Below the pieces are notes generated by a model. It searched no databases, was not told the origin of the DNA, and worked only from the letters and a program-made list of their open reading frames with translations. Below are positions 1-9,821 of a stretch of 29,359 nucleotides of DNA, piece by piece; the first letter of the stretch is position 1; the number at the start of each line of letters is the position of its first letter. Origin of the DNA: an uncultured Roseovarius sp. (GTDB lineage Bacteria > Pseudomonadota > Alphaproteobacteria > Rhodobacterales > Rhodobacteraceae). The translations under genes and the position numbers were made by a program. The DNA lies in assembly GCA_934501475.1 (NCBI GenBank), contig CAKSUL010000024.1, positions 1 to 29,359 on the forward strand. The letters are read 5' to 3'.

Positions 1-967
1 CGTCTGACCCGGATTCGCGGAAATCGAGCGGCGAGAAGCCTGCCGCGATCTCGCGGATCAGGCCAAGCTGCTCGTCGATCTCGGGGGGCGTGCCCTCGAC
101 CTCGATGATCAGCAGGGCCTCGCAATCGGGGTAGCCCGCACCACAGAAATCCTCGGTCGCAGCGATGCAGGGGCGATCCATGAACTCAATTGCTACCGGC
201 AGCACTCCGGCCCTGATGATGTCGCTCACGCAGGCGCCCGCCACCTCGTTGCTGTCAAACCCGATCAGCACCGGGCGCGCGCCCTCGGGTTTGCGCAGGA
301 TGCGCAGCGTCGCCTCGGTGACCACGCCCAACTGCCCCTCTGAGCCGCAGATCACCCCCAGCAGGTCCAACCCGGCGGCATCCAGATGCGCGCCGCCGAA
401 TTCAACCACGCTGCCATCCATCAGAACCATGGTCACGCCCAGCAGATTATTCGTGGTCACGCCGTATTTCAGGCAATGCGCGCCGCCCGAATTCATCGCG
501 ATATTACCCGCGATGGCACAGGCCAGCTGGCTGGACGGATCAGGCGCGTAGAAGAACCCCTGTTCCTCGACCGCGCCGGTCACGCTCAGGTTGGTGCGCC
601 CGGCCTGCACGCGGATGAACCGGTTGTCATAATCGGTTTCCAGCACGGCGTTCATGCGCGCCACCCCCAGGATCACGCAATCCCCGGTCGGCAGTGCGCC
701 ACCGGCCAGCGATGTGCCGGACCCGCGCGGCACCACCGGCACGCCCATGGCGTGACAGACGCGCAGCACCGCCGCGACCTCATCCGTCGTCGTCGGCAGA
801 ACCACTGCCAGCGGCGGGCAGCGATAGGCGGTCAGCGCATCGCATTCATAGGCACGGGTCTCCGCGTCCTCCCAGATGACCGCGCCTTGGGGCAGAACTG
901 CGGACAGTTGCTGCACGATCTCGGGCTTGCGGGCCAGGATTCGCGGGTCGGGGGTGGGCATTTCCAT
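1..967 (-). CDS. glcD: Glycolate oxidase FAD-linked subunit GlcD (partial, C-terminus beyond the window)
   Basis: The minus strand is open from an ATG at 967 to the left edge (about 322 codons; the family is about 470-480, so roughly a third is missing). The translation shows an FAD-binding type 4 (PCMH) fold: VVPRGSGTSLAGGALP (flavin pyrophosphate loop), then NIAMNSGGAHCLKYG, then ICGSEGQLGVVTEATLRI, followed by the start of the C-terminal cap. Family knowledge: GlcD oxidises glycolate (or D-lactate) to the 2-oxo acid with GlcE and GlcF, passing electrons to the membrane quinone pool. ATGs lie in frame at 973, 967 and 961. 967 is chosen because AGGAG at 975-979 sits about 7 nt upstream of it, whereas it nearly touches the ATG at 973. 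glcE and glcF would be expected just beyond the left edge (inference). A related FAD-linked D-lactate dehydrogenase is the alternative. Confidence 0.88.
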   Translation of the reverse strand, partial: MEMPTPDPRILARKPEIVQQLSAVLPQGAVIWEDAETRAYECDALTAYRCPPLAVVLPTTTDEVAAVLRVCHAMGVPVVPRGSGTSLAGGALPTGDCVILGVARMNAVLETDYDNRFIRVQAGRTNLSVTGAVEEQGFFYAPDPSSQLACAIAGNIAMNSGGAHCLKYGVTTNNLLGVTMVLMDGSVVEFGGAHLDAAGLDLLGVICGSEGQLGVVTEATLRILRKPEGARPVLIGFDSNEVAGACVSDIIRAGVLPVAIEFMDRPCIAATEDFCGAGYPDCEALLIIEVEGTPPEIDEQLGLIREIAAGFSPLDFRESGSD

Positions 968-1282
968 CGGCATTCTCCTGAGCGGCCGCTGATCGGCGGG
1001 GCCGGGCACGGGTTGCCCCCAGAGTAGTGCGTTTGATCCGGAATCTGAATTGCTGATTTCAGGGCATGTTACGTTAATCGAATTCACCCGTCGCCGTGAA
1101 CGCATTTGCCCTGCAAACGCTGCCTCGCGGCGACTGGCGAATGCCTGAATCATGTCAGACGCAGCGCGCTGTGGAAAAGATCCGCCGCGCGCGCCGGCCG
1201 CCCTGCGGGCACCGCCGAATGTGACACGCCCCACACAGACAATTGACTGCACTGTCGCCCGGCTTTGCGATATACCCCGCGC
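968..1282. other. Intergenic region between divergent glcD and the secreted-protein gene
   Basis: About 315 bp without a convincing gene. It must hold the promoter of glcD (minus strand) and of the secreted protein (plus strand). I see a possible plus-strand -35 at 1243-1248. Short minus-strand open frames here have no start signals and run through the downstream gene, so I do not call them. Confidence 0.5.
1243..1272 (+). promoter_or_regulatory. Possible promoter of the secreted protein
   Basis: TTGACT at 1243-1248 is a good -35. An 18-nt spacer leads to GCGATA (1267-1272), a poor -10. If used, transcription would start within a few bases of the ATG at 1283, giving a near-leaderless mRNA, which fits the absence of a Shine-Dalgarno sequence before that ATG. 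The weak -10 keeps this tentative. Confidence 0.3.
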
Positions 1283-1678
1283 ATGAACCGATTATTCCAT
1301 GCCCTTCCCCCGATCCTGTCACTGGGTCTGTCGCTGTGTATGTCACTGGCCCTCATCGCCGGGACGGCCCATGCCGAACCGCCCCGGATCACCGAGGCCC
1401 GTGCCGAGAGGGATGCGATGGGCTGGCGGTTTTTTGTCACCATCCTGCATCCCGACACCGGATGGGACCACTATGCCGACGGCTGGGAGGTGCTGGACGA
1501 CGCGGGCAACCGGCTGGGCTTTCGCGAATTGCACCACCCTCATGTGAACGAACAGCCCTTCACGCGCTCATTGGGGCAGGTCATGGTGCCCGATGGCACG
1601 CGCCGGGTCTATGTGCGCGCCTATTGCTCGAACGGGGACCGGACCGGCACCAGCGTTCCGGTCGATCTGCATTTCTGA
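1283..1678 (+). CDS. Small secreted protein of unknown function (131 aa)
   Basis: The first 31 residues are a clear Sec signal peptide: MNRL, a hydrophobic core, and an AHA cleavage site before EPPRIT. The mature part of about 100 residues is rich in short beta-like stretches, with the noticeable motifs HPDTGWDHYADGW and HPHVNEQPFTRSL, and has one cysteine (in AYCSNGD). It has no membrane segment after the signal, so it is probably periplasmic. From memory, similar short proteins with a HPDTGWDHYADGWEV core occur across Rhodobacteraceae without assigned function. The ATG at 1283 is preferred over a TTG at 1265 because it places the signal peptide correctly. The gene ends 3 nt from the convergent end of the next gene, with the palindrome CTGAAATTCAG covering the junction. 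Confidence 0.75.
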   Translation: MNRLFHALPPILSLGLSLCMSLALIAGTAHAEPPRITEARAERDAMGWRFFVTILHPDTGWDHYADGWEVLDDAGNRLGFRELHHPHVNEQPFTRSLGQVMVPDGTRRVYVRAYCSNGDRTGTSVPVDLHF

Positions 1679-1681
1679 AAT

Positions 1682-3730
1682 TCAGCGCCGCCCCTCGCGC
1701 AGCCACCCGCCAAGGATCAGCGCCGCAACCAGCGCCAGGACCAGCCATGCGGGCAACAGCGCCGTCTGGGTGACGCTGCTGGTCTGATAGGCGCCGCGCG
1801 GGGTGATCCCCAGCCAGCCGCGCCCGGCGGCAGGACGCCCGGCGCGCACGTCGCGAATGCCCGGAACACCGTCCGCCATCGCCACGACACCGCCATTGCT
1901 GCGCTTGATCAGCGGCGCCAGGGCGTCATCGCTGGCGATGGTCTGCTCGAACTCGACCGGGGCGGCGGGGCCCAGGCCGATCACCGCCGTCTGATCACCG
2001 CTGACCAGCCGATACAGCCCGACCACCGGCCCGTCATAAAGCGCCTCGAAACGCCCCGGCGAGACCTCGCTCAGCGGCAGGTCCAGCACGTCGCCCTCGG
2101 GGGTCGTGACCGTCACGTCGCCCACGTCATCGCTCAGGGAGCGGCGGATGATGCGCATCTGCTGCCCCGTGGCCTCGGCCCACAGCGCCTCTTCCTCGAG
2201 CTCGGGTTCCTTCATCATCCAATGGGCCAGACGGCGCAGCAGTTCAAGCTGCGGACCGCCCCCTTCATAGCCGCGATTCCACAGCCATGCGTGATCGGAC
2301 GCCAGCAGCGCCACGCGCCCCTCGCCGACACGGTCCAGCACCAGCAGCGGCGCATCATCGACGCCGGTCATCACCACGTCGCCGGTGGCCTGATCGACCT
2401 CGACCTGGCGCAGCCAGCGGCCCCATTCGCCCACATGCATCTGCGCAAGGCCGGCCGTGACCGGATGGCGCGCACCCAGGTCGCTGACCTTGGGGCGATA
2501 GCCCTGATCCAGCACCCGCGCCGTGGGGCGCGCGGGTACGATGGTTTCCAGAGGCGAGCGGTAAAGACTGTCGGCGCTGGCAAAATCCGGCCCCGCCGCG
2601 ATCAGGACCGCACCGCCCTGTTCGACATAATCGCGCACGTTTTCCAGATAGAGCGGCGGCAGGATCCCGCGCCGCTTGTAACGGTCAAAGATGATCAGGT
2701 CGAAATCGTCGATCTTTTCCAGGAACAACTCGCGGGTGGGGAACGCGATCAGGGACAATTCGCGCACCGGCACGCCGTCCTGCTTGTCCGGTGGGCGCAG
2801 GATGGTGAAATGCACCAGATCGACGGAACTGTCCGATTTCAGCAGGTTGCGCCAGGTGCGCCCGCCCTGATGCGGCTCGCCCGAGACCAGAAGCACGCGC
2901 AAACGATCACGCACGCCGTTGATCTGCACCAGCGCGGTGTTGTTGCGCTCGCTCAACTCATCCGGCGCGGGCGGCGTGCTGAATTGCAGCACGTTGCGCC
3001 CGCCATGGGGCAGGGTCACGGGCAGGTCGATGTCACGGTTCAGCGGCACGGCAAAGCGTTGCGGGGCCTCGCCGTCGATCGAGATGTCAAGCGCCACCTC
3101 ATCCACCCCGTCAGGGGACGCGCCATCGTCCTGCACGCGCAATGTCAGGGTGATCTGCTCGCCCAGAATGGCAAAGGCCGGGGCCTTCGAGATGATCAGC
3201 CGCCGGTCCCAATCCCCCTCGCGCCCCGAATGCAGCAGGTGCAGCGGTGCGGGCAGCGCGGGCGCGCGATCAAGGTCATGCAGGCGCCCGTCACTCAGCA
3301 GGAACATCCCCGCGATGCGGCCCTGGGGTTCTTCGGCCAGCGTCTCGGACAGGGCGCTCATCAGGCGGGTGCCGCTGTTGTCCGGCCCATCGGGCACACG
3401 CACGCGGCGCAGTTCGGTATTGGGGCGGGCCGCCAGCTGACCGGCCAGCGTGTCGGCCATGGCGGCGGTCATCGCTGCGCGCTCGGCCAGGTGCTGGCTG
3501 GCGCTCTGATCCTCGATCAGGATCACGATGTCGTTCAGCGCCTCGCGGTCCTCCTGCTGATAGACCGGCCCGGCCAGCGCACCCAGAACGACCATTCCCG
3601 CCAGCGCCCGCAACGCCCAGCCCGACAATCCGCGCCACAGTGCCAGGGCGGTGGCACAGATCACCATCCCGGCCAGCGCCGCGATCAGCCAGACCGGCAG
3701 AAGCGGATCAAAGACAATACTGCCGGTCAT
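1682..3730 (-). CDS. Membrane-anchored VWA / class I glutamine amidotransferase-like protein (682 aa)
   Basis: Last gene of the moxR operon; its ATG overlaps the stop of the preceding gene (ATGA, 3727-3730). Two N-terminal membrane helices (about 10-32 and 38-56) are followed by a von Willebrand A-like domain. Its MIDAS motif DxSxS is intact as DQSAS (residues 74-78), after the strand DIVILIE. A class I glutamine-amidotransferase-like (ThuA/GATase1-type) fold follows at about 290-480 (LIIFDRYKRRGILPP, GGAVLIAAGPDF), without a recognisable catalytic Cys-His pair. A C-terminal helix near 657-674 (LLPAWLVLALVAALILGG) precedes a short basic tail. The bulk is therefore probably periplasmic. Family knowledge: similar proteins follow DUF4159 genes in many alphaproteobacteria and have no known biochemical role. 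I infer it is a structural or metal-dependent binding partner of the two VWA-like proteins encoded upstream. Confidence 0.8.
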   Translation of the reverse strand: MTGSIVFDPLLPVWLIAALAGMVICATALALWRGLSGWALRALAGMVVLGALAGPVYQQEDREALNDIVILIEDQSASQHLAERAAMTAAMADTLAGQLAARPNTELRRVRVPDGPDNSGTRLMSALSETLAEEPQGRIAGMFLLSDGRLHDLDRAPALPAPLHLLHSGREGDWDRRLIISKAPAFAILGEQITLTLRVQDDGASPDGVDEVALDISIDGEAPQRFAVPLNRDIDLPVTLPHGGRNVLQFSTPPAPDELSERNNTALVQINGVRDRLRVLLVSGEPHQGGRTWRNLLKSDSSVDLVHFTILRPPDKQDGVPVRELSLIAFPTRELFLEKIDDFDLIIFDRYKRRGILPPLYLENVRDYVEQGGAVLIAAGPDFASADSLYRSPLETIVPARPTARVLDQGYRPKVSDLGARHPVTAGLAQMHVGEWGRWLRQVEVDQATGDVVMTGVDDAPLLVLDRVGEGRVALLASDHAWLWNRGYEGGGPQLELLRRLAHWMMKEPELEEEALWAEATGQQMRIIRRSLSDDVGDVTVTTPEGDVLDLPLSEVSPGRFEALYDGPVVGLYRLVSGDQTAVIGLGPAAPVEFEQTIASDDALAPLIKRSNGGVVAMADGVPGIRDVRAGRPAAGRGWLGITPRGAYQTSSVTQTALLPAWLVLALVAALILGGWLREGRR

Positions 3731-6486
3731 TGCCCCAACCTGTCCAGAAGGGCGGGCACATGCACCTGATCGGATTTGTAGTTCCCGGTCAGCACATGCA
3801 TCACCAGATTGACCCCGAAGCGCAGCGCGATCTCGCGCTGCCGCTCACCGGCAAAGCCGCGCCCGACGGGAAACATCGGGTTGCCGCGCGCATCTACCGC
3901 CCAGGCGGCGGCCCAGTCATTGCCGCCGATCACCACCGGCGTCACGCCGTCATTGAGGTTGCGAAACGGCATCCCCTCGATCTGTTCGGCGTCGGGGGGC
4001 GACGCCTCGACCCAGACGGCGCGGCCCGCATGCCGGCCGGGAAAATCCTGCAACAGATAGAATGCCCGCGTCAGGACATGGTCCTTTGGCACCGGCTCAA
4101 GCGGGGGAATGTCCAGCGGTGCCGCCAGCCGCTGCAGCCTGGCCCCGTTGGGCGAGGCCGCGCCAAACCCGGCAATGTCGGCGTCGCGGGTGTCAAACAG
4201 GATCATGCCGCCGGTGCGCAGATAGGCGTTCAGCCTTGCATATGCCGCATCCGAGGGTGTGGGCTGATCCGGTGAGATCGGCCAGTAGAGCAGCGGAAAA
4301 AACGCCAGTTCGTCGCGCTCGAGATCGACACCCACGGGGGCGGAGGGCTCAACCGAAGTGCGAAAGAACAGCGTTTCGCTCAGCCCGGCCAGACCGGCAT
4401 GGGCCATGTCGTCCAGCCTGCGATCGCCGGTCAGCACATGCGCCAGCGCCAGTTCCGGCGGCAGTCCCGCACTGTCCTGCGCCTGTGCCTGCGCCACGCC
4501 CCCGCCCTGTGGCAGCAGCAGCGCCACGGCCAGCACCCCCAGCGCCGCGCGCGCCGGCCACAGCCGCCCCGACAGCGCGAGCGACGCCAGAACATCCAGC
4601 GTCAGCAGGATCAGCGCCCCCGCCAGCAACCAGCCCCCCAACGGGGCCTCGGGCGGGCGGGCCAATCCGCTGACGGCCACGCGCGCCGGCCATGTCACCG
4701 GCTGCACGACGTCGCCCGCGGCCAGAACATTGCGCGCGACACGCCGGTCCGGCCCGTCATACAATCCGGGGCGCAATCCCGGCCCCAACGCCCCCGAGAT
4801 CAGCGCATCCCCCGCCACGCCCGGCAATGTATCGCCCTGTTGCAGCGCGCCGAACCCGTCCAGCACCTGCACCGGCTGCCATGTGGTGCCCGCCATATCC
4901 GCCGCCTCGGGCAGGGTGATGGCGGATGAGATCGCCAGCAGCTCCAGCATCTGCACGAACAGGCCGGACAAGGGCAGGCTGGACCATTCGGCGTTGGCGG
5001 TGACATGGAACAGCACCACCTGCCCCGCGCCGATCCGCTTGCGCGTGACCAGCGGCGTGCCGTCGCTGAGCTGTGCAATCACGCGTTCGGCCAATGTCGG
5101 GTCAGGCTGCGCCATCACCTGCGCGTTGATCGCCACATCGCCGGGCACGTCCAGCCCGTAGAACGGGCTGCCCTCGGCAAAGGGGGCCAGCGCCTTGGGC
5201 TCGCCCCAGCTCATCGCGCCGCCCACGCTGCGCCCGCCCGCGCGCAGGCGCACCGGCATCAACGGCGCCTCTTCGCTGCGCGACACGTCGCTGGCGGCCA
5301 GACGCGGCCCGGCAAAGCGCACCAGCATGCCACCGGCCTGCGTCCACTCCAGCAGCGCGCCCTGTTCCGCGCCCGACAACGTGGCGACATCGGCCAGAAT
5401 GATCACATCGGGGCTGGCGGGAAGAACATCCATCAACGCCCCGTCCAGCAGATCGGCGGACGGGGCAAGCGCGCGTTCGAGGTAATGCAGCGGCGACAGC
5501 AACTCCAGCCCCTCGCGGTCCTCGCGCCCGGCGATCAGCGCCACCTCGCGCCGCTTGAGACTGTCATCGCTCAGGCTGACGGCGCCGGCATGGTCCTGCC
5601 CGGCAATGGCAAAACGGCTCAGCCGCGCGCGCATCTCGGCGGGCAGGATCAACAGGCCCGTGGCGCTGACCTCTCCCGCATCAAATGTCAGGTCCAGCGT
5701 CGCCAGAACCCGCGCCGTGCCCGACGGATCGCGCCCATGCGCAAGGATCGTGACCTCGCGCGCCGGCCCCGCCGCAGCGCGCAGGGCCGTCAGGCGCAAG
5801 CCGCCATCCTCGACCTGCACAGGCAGCAGGGCGAAGACCGGTTTCGGGCTTTCATGGACACGCACCGGGCCATGGGATTCCAGCGCCGCAAGCAGCGTAT
5901 CGCGCCCCGCGCGCGCGATCCCGTCCGAGATCCAGCGGCTCTCGAACCGCCCCTCGGGCAGCATCGCCGCCGCATCCTCCATCATGGCGGGGCTGGGTGC
6001 CCATGGCTGCGGCACGGTCCCCGGCAGCCGGCTGCGCAGATCATCAGCGGCGACAAAGGCGGGCCGGTCCGGCGCGCTGAGTTGCAACAGGGCGACAGGG
6101 CGCGCGGCGCGCCCGGCCTCGGCCAGCATCCCGTCCAGCATGTCGCGCTGCGCCGGCCAGTCGCGCGCGCTGGCCCAACTGCCATCCATCACGATCAGCA
6201 GCGGCCCGGTCGGTGCCGCATCGCCCTCGTCAGCGGGGTTCAGGACCGGCCCCGCCAGCCCGACGATCACCGCCGCCACCGCCAGCATCCGCAACAAGAG
6301 CAGCCACCATGGCGTGCGGTCGGTCACGCTGTCGTCGTCGCGCAGCCCCAGCAGCAACGCCACGCCCGGAAACCGCCGCCGCACCGGCGCTGGCGGCACC
6401 GCGCGCAGCAACAGCCACAGGATCGGCAGTGCCGCCAGCGCCACCAACAGCCACGGCGCCGTGAATCCGACCGGGCCCAGCATCAT
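3727..6486 (-). CDS. BatA N-terminal domain / DUF4159 membrane protein (919 aa)
   Basis: Third gene of the moxR operon. The ATG at 6486 overlaps the DUF58 stop (ATGA); the open frame extends upstream to 6588, but that part lies inside DUF58 and lacks the family N-terminus. Residues 1-80 form the BatA/aerotolerance N-terminal module: helix LVALAALPILWLLLRAV, an RRRFPG linker, then a second helix. A degenerate VWA-like part follows, with VMDGSWASA near residue 100. A GATase-like segment lies near 340-440. Two more helices (about 628-672) lead into a C-terminal DUF4159 domain (about 690-919, with AFFPLLYWPIS and GMILFDTRDAD). Family knowledge: DUF4159 proteins are found with MoxR and DUF58, but their activity is unknown. 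The membrane layout suggests large periplasmic domains tethered by the N-terminal and central helices. Confidence 0.85.
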   Translation of the reverse strand: MMLGPVGFTAPWLLVALAALPILWLLLRAVPPAPVRRRFPGVALLLGLRDDDSVTDRTPWWLLLLRMLAVAAVIVGLAGPVLNPADEGDAAPTGPLLIVMDGSWASARDWPAQRDMLDGMLAEAGRAARPVALLQLSAPDRPAFVAADDLRSRLPGTVPQPWAPSPAMMEDAAAMLPEGRFESRWISDGIARAGRDTLLAALESHGPVRVHESPKPVFALLPVQVEDGGLRLTALRAAAGPAREVTILAHGRDPSGTARVLATLDLTFDAGEVSATGLLILPAEMRARLSRFAIAGQDHAGAVSLSDDSLKRREVALIAGREDREGLELLSPLHYLERALAPSADLLDGALMDVLPASPDVIILADVATLSGAEQGALLEWTQAGGMLVRFAGPRLAASDVSRSEEAPLMPVRLRAGGRSVGGAMSWGEPKALAPFAEGSPFYGLDVPGDVAINAQVMAQPDPTLAERVIAQLSDGTPLVTRKRIGAGQVVLFHVTANAEWSSLPLSGLFVQMLELLAISSAITLPEAADMAGTTWQPVQVLDGFGALQQGDTLPGVAGDALISGALGPGLRPGLYDGPDRRVARNVLAAGDVVQPVTWPARVAVSGLARPPEAPLGGWLLAGALILLTLDVLASLALSGRLWPARAALGVLAVALLLPQGGGVAQAQAQDSAGLPPELALAHVLTGDRRLDDMAHAGLAGLSETLFFRTSVEPSAPVGVDLERDELAFFPLLYWPISPDQPTPSDAAYARLNAYLRTGGMILFDTRDADIAGFGAASPNGARLQRLAAPLDIPPLEPVPKDHVLTRAFYLLQDFPGRHAGRAVWVEASPPDAEQIEGMPFRNLNDGVTPVVIGGNDWAAAWAVDARGNPMFPVGRGFAGERQREIALRFGVNLVMHVLTGNYKSDQVHVPALLDRLGQ

Positions 6487-7360
6487 CGCGCGCGCCCCCC
6501 ATCCAGCGCCCGGTAGAGCCAGAGCAGCGCCGATTGCGCCGATTCGCCCGTATGATGCGTGCCATACTGCCAGCCGGTCGCGGCGCACAGGGCGCGCAGC
6601 ATCTCCTTGCGCTCGCTCAATCGCTCGAGATAGCGGTCCTTCAGTTCGTTCGCCTTCAGCGTCTCATGGGCCAGAGTGCCGCCCATGGATTGAAAAATCG
6701 TGCGCCCGCGATAGGGAAACGCCTCTTCTGCGGGGTCCAGAACCTGCAACAGCACGCCGCGCACGCCGCGATCGGCGGCTTCAGTCAATGCCGCGCGCAC
6801 CGGATCGGGATCGCCCAGAAAATCCGAGATGAACAAGGCGCGGCTATGGGGCAGCAGCCCGCCCGCATCCGGCGCGCCGTATTCGGCAGCGCTGTCCCGG
6901 CTGAGCGCGTCGGCCAGCCGGTGCATCTGTGCCTGTCCGCGTCGCGGCGGCACCGCGCTGCCGCCCAGCCCCACACGCTCGCCCCCGCGCAGCATCAGGA
7001 TCGACGCCGCCAGCCCCAGAAGGCGCGCGCGATCCGCCTTTTGCGGCAGCGCATCATCCGAGGAAAACCGCATCGAGGCCCCATCATCGACCCAGACCGT
7101 TACGCATTGGGCGATCTGCCATTCGCGTTCGCGCACGAATTGCATGTCGCTGCGCGCCGAGCGACGCCAATCGATCGAGCGGCGCGAATCGCCCGATTGC
7201 ACCGGGCGGTATTGCCAGAAATCATCGCCCGGCCCGGCCTGCCTGCGCCCGTGTTCACCCAACAGAACCGCACCCGCCAATTGCCTGGCGCGCACCAGGA
7301 GCGGCGGAAACCGGGCCGCCTGCGCCTCGGCGCGCGATCTCAGGGAAATGGTGGCCTGCG

Positions 7361-7364
<4 letters not shown>
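6483..7364 (-). CDS. DUF58 domain-containing protein (293 aa)
   Basis: Second gene of the moxR operon. It starts at GTG (7364), overlapping the moxR stop as GTGA. The DUF58 signature is clear: HGRRQAGPGDDFWQYRPV followed by GDSRRSIDWRRSAR near residues 40-72. A VWA-like Rossmann part follows, in which the expected DxSxS is altered to VDDGASM (residues about 92-98), and then LFISDFLGDPDPVR. No membrane helix is visible, so the protein is probably cytosolic or peripheral. Family knowledge: DUF58 proteins pair with MoxR AAA+ ATPases, which are thought to load metals or remodel VWA clients. The altered MIDAS suggests metal binding is weak or lost (inference). Confidence 0.9.
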
Positions 7365-8368
<1,004 letters not shown>

Positions 8369-8426
8369 GGAAATCCTCCTGTTGAACCTCTATCTTGCAG
8401 TATCGAGTGTATCGCGCATAACGGAA

Positions 8427-9023
8427 ATGGCAAAAGCAATGAGCGGAGACAAGATCACGACACCGTCAGCCGAAAACATCTTGGCATCGGTGAAATCGGC
8501 GAAAAAGGGCCGGGGCCTGCCCCCGGTGCATCTTTGGAACCCTCCCTTTTGCGGTGATCTGGACATGCGCATCGCGCGGGACGGGAGATGGTTCTATCTG
8601 GGCACGCCGATCGGGCGGCCCGAAATGGTGAAACTGTTCTCAACGATCCTGCGCAAGGACGGGGAGGATTATTTCCTGGTCACGCCCGTCGAAAAGGTGG
8701 GAATCACGGTCGATGACGCGCCTTTTGTCGCGGTGGATTTTGAGACCTCGGGGACCGGGCGCGATCAGGTGCTGACCTTTGAAACCAATGTCGGCGACAA
8801 GGTCACGGCGGGCCCGGATGCGCCGCTGCGCGTGGTGCGTGATCCTGACACCGGCGAACCGTCGCCCTATGTTCTGGTGCGCGCGAATCTTGAGGCGCTG
8901 ATCGACCGCAAGAGCTTTTACCGGCTGGTCGATATCGGGGCGCATCACGATGGCTGGTTCGGGCTGTGGTCGGGGGGCGCGTTCTTCGGGGTGATTCCCT
9001 CGTCCGAGATGCCGGACGGGTAA
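8427..9023 (+). CDS. DUF1285 family protein (198 aa)
   Basis: The core GLPPVHLWNPPFCGDLDMRI, WFYLGTPIGRPEMVKLFS, DYFLVTPVEKVGI and the C-terminal FGLWSGGAFFGVIPSSE match what I remember of DUF1285. This small soluble alpha/beta family is common in Alphaproteobacteria and has a known fold but no assigned function. There is no signal peptide or membrane segment. The start is uncertain: the ATG at 8427 has no proper ribosome site, and an in-frame ATG at 8439 (MSGDKITT) is equally possible. The frame stays open upstream into the moxR region, but that part overlaps the divergent gene. The gene is followed after 6 nt by hyi, so the two are probably cotranscribed. The spacer holds the direct repeat GTATCG (8400-8405, 8409-8414) and a possible TTGCAG/CATAAC promoter. 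Confidence 0.85.
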   Translation: MAKAMSGDKITTPSAENILASVKSAKKGRGLPPVHLWNPPFCGDLDMRIARDGRWFYLGTPIGRPEMVKLFSTILRKDGEDYFLVTPVEKVGITVDDAPFVAVDFETSGTGRDQVLTFETNVGDKVTAGPDAPLRVVRDPDTGEPSPYVLVRANLEALIDRKSFYRLVDIGAHHDGWFGLWSGGAFFGVIPSSEMPDG

Positions 9024-9029
9024 GGCGCG

Positions 9030-9788
9030 ATGCCCCGCTTTGCCGCGAACCTGTCGATGCTGTTTCGCGAACTGCCGCTGCCCGAACGCTTTGCCGCCGC
9101 CGCCAGCGCCGGGTTCGAGGCGGTCGAGATCCTGTTTCCCTATGACGATCCCACCCCGGCGCTGCGCCGGGGTCTGATCGCCTCCGGCCTGCCCCTGGTG
9201 CTGATCAATACGCCCCCGCCGAACTGGACCGGCGGCGCGCGCGGCTTTGCCGCCATTCCCGGCGCACAGGACCGGTTTCGCCATGATTTCAAACGCGTCC
9301 TGCGCTACGCCGAGCAACTGCGCCCGCGCCATATCCACATCATGGCCGGGGCGGCGTCGGGCGACGATGCCCGCAGCACGTTCATCGAAAACCTGAGTTG
9401 GGCCGCGCAAACCGCCCCGAACCAGAGCCTGACGATCGAGCCGATCAACACCACCGACATGCCCGGCTATTTCCTTGATGATTTCGACCTGGCCGCCGAC
9501 ATCCTGGACCAGGTCGGCGCACCCAATCTGCACCTGCAATTCGACGCCTATCACGCCCACAGGATGACCGGCGACGTGATGGCGACATGGAAACGCCATG
9601 CCAGCCAGGTGGTTCATATCCAGGTGGCCGGCGCCGAGGGGCACCATGAGCCGGTGAAAGGCGCGATCGACTATCCGGCCTTCTTCGCGCTGCTGGATGA
9701 AACCGGTTATTGCGGTTTTGTCAGCGGCGAATATGACCCGAAAACCATCACCACCGAAGGGCTGGGCTGGATCGCCCCCCGACCCTGA
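9030..9788 (+). CDS. hyi: Hydroxypyruvate isomerase
   Basis: 252 residues forming a xylose-isomerase-like TIM barrel. It tracks E. coli Hyi closely as I remember it: FAANLSMLFRELPL at the N-terminus, VEILFPYD, GFAAIPG, the metal/catalytic segment LTIEPINTTDMPGYFL, LHLQFDAYHAHRMTGD, HIQVAG, and SGEYDPKTITTEGLGW at the end. Two glutamates (in IEPIN and GEYDP) are the expected acid/base and metal ligands. Reaction: hydroxypyruvate to tartronate semialdehyde in glyoxylate metabolism; it is cytosolic. The gene begins 6 nt after the DUF1285 stop, with AAGG as a short ribosome site. It shares the broad pathway with glcD at the left edge but not an operon. The alternative is a related 2-oxo-tetronate isomerase (OtnI), which has the same fold. 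Confidence 0.85.
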   Translation: MPRFAANLSMLFRELPLPERFAAAASAGFEAVEILFPYDDPTPALRRGLIASGLPLVLINTPPPNWTGGARGFAAIPGAQDRFRHDFKRVLRYAEQLRPRHIHIMAGAASGDDARSTFIENLSWAAQTAPNQSLTIEPINTTDMPGYFLDDFDLAADILDQVGAPNLHLQFDAYHAHRMTGDVMATWKRHASQVVHIQVAGAEGHHEPVKGAIDYPAFFALLDETGYCGFVSGEYDPKTITTEGLGWIAPRP

Positions 9789-9803
9789 TGGCGCATGGTG
9801 CCA
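9789..9803. terminator. Weak hairpin between convergent hyi and polA
   Basis: TGGCGC / GTGCCA with a 3-nt loop (9789-9803, one G-T pair) directly after the hyi stop, in a 33-bp convergent spacer. It has no T-run, so termination here is only plausible. Confidence 0.3.
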
Positions 9804-9821
9804 TTGGCGGGGCCGATCAGG

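Noticed and set aside
2222..3769. A 515-codon open frame antisense to the VWA/GATase-like gene, and similar long antisense frames at 5005-6516, 6534-7811, 6929-8239 and 9795-11273
   Set aside because: They lie opposite genes with clear family motifs, are rich in Arg/Ala/Pro/Gln/His as expected of GC-rich reverse frames, and lack recognisable motifs.
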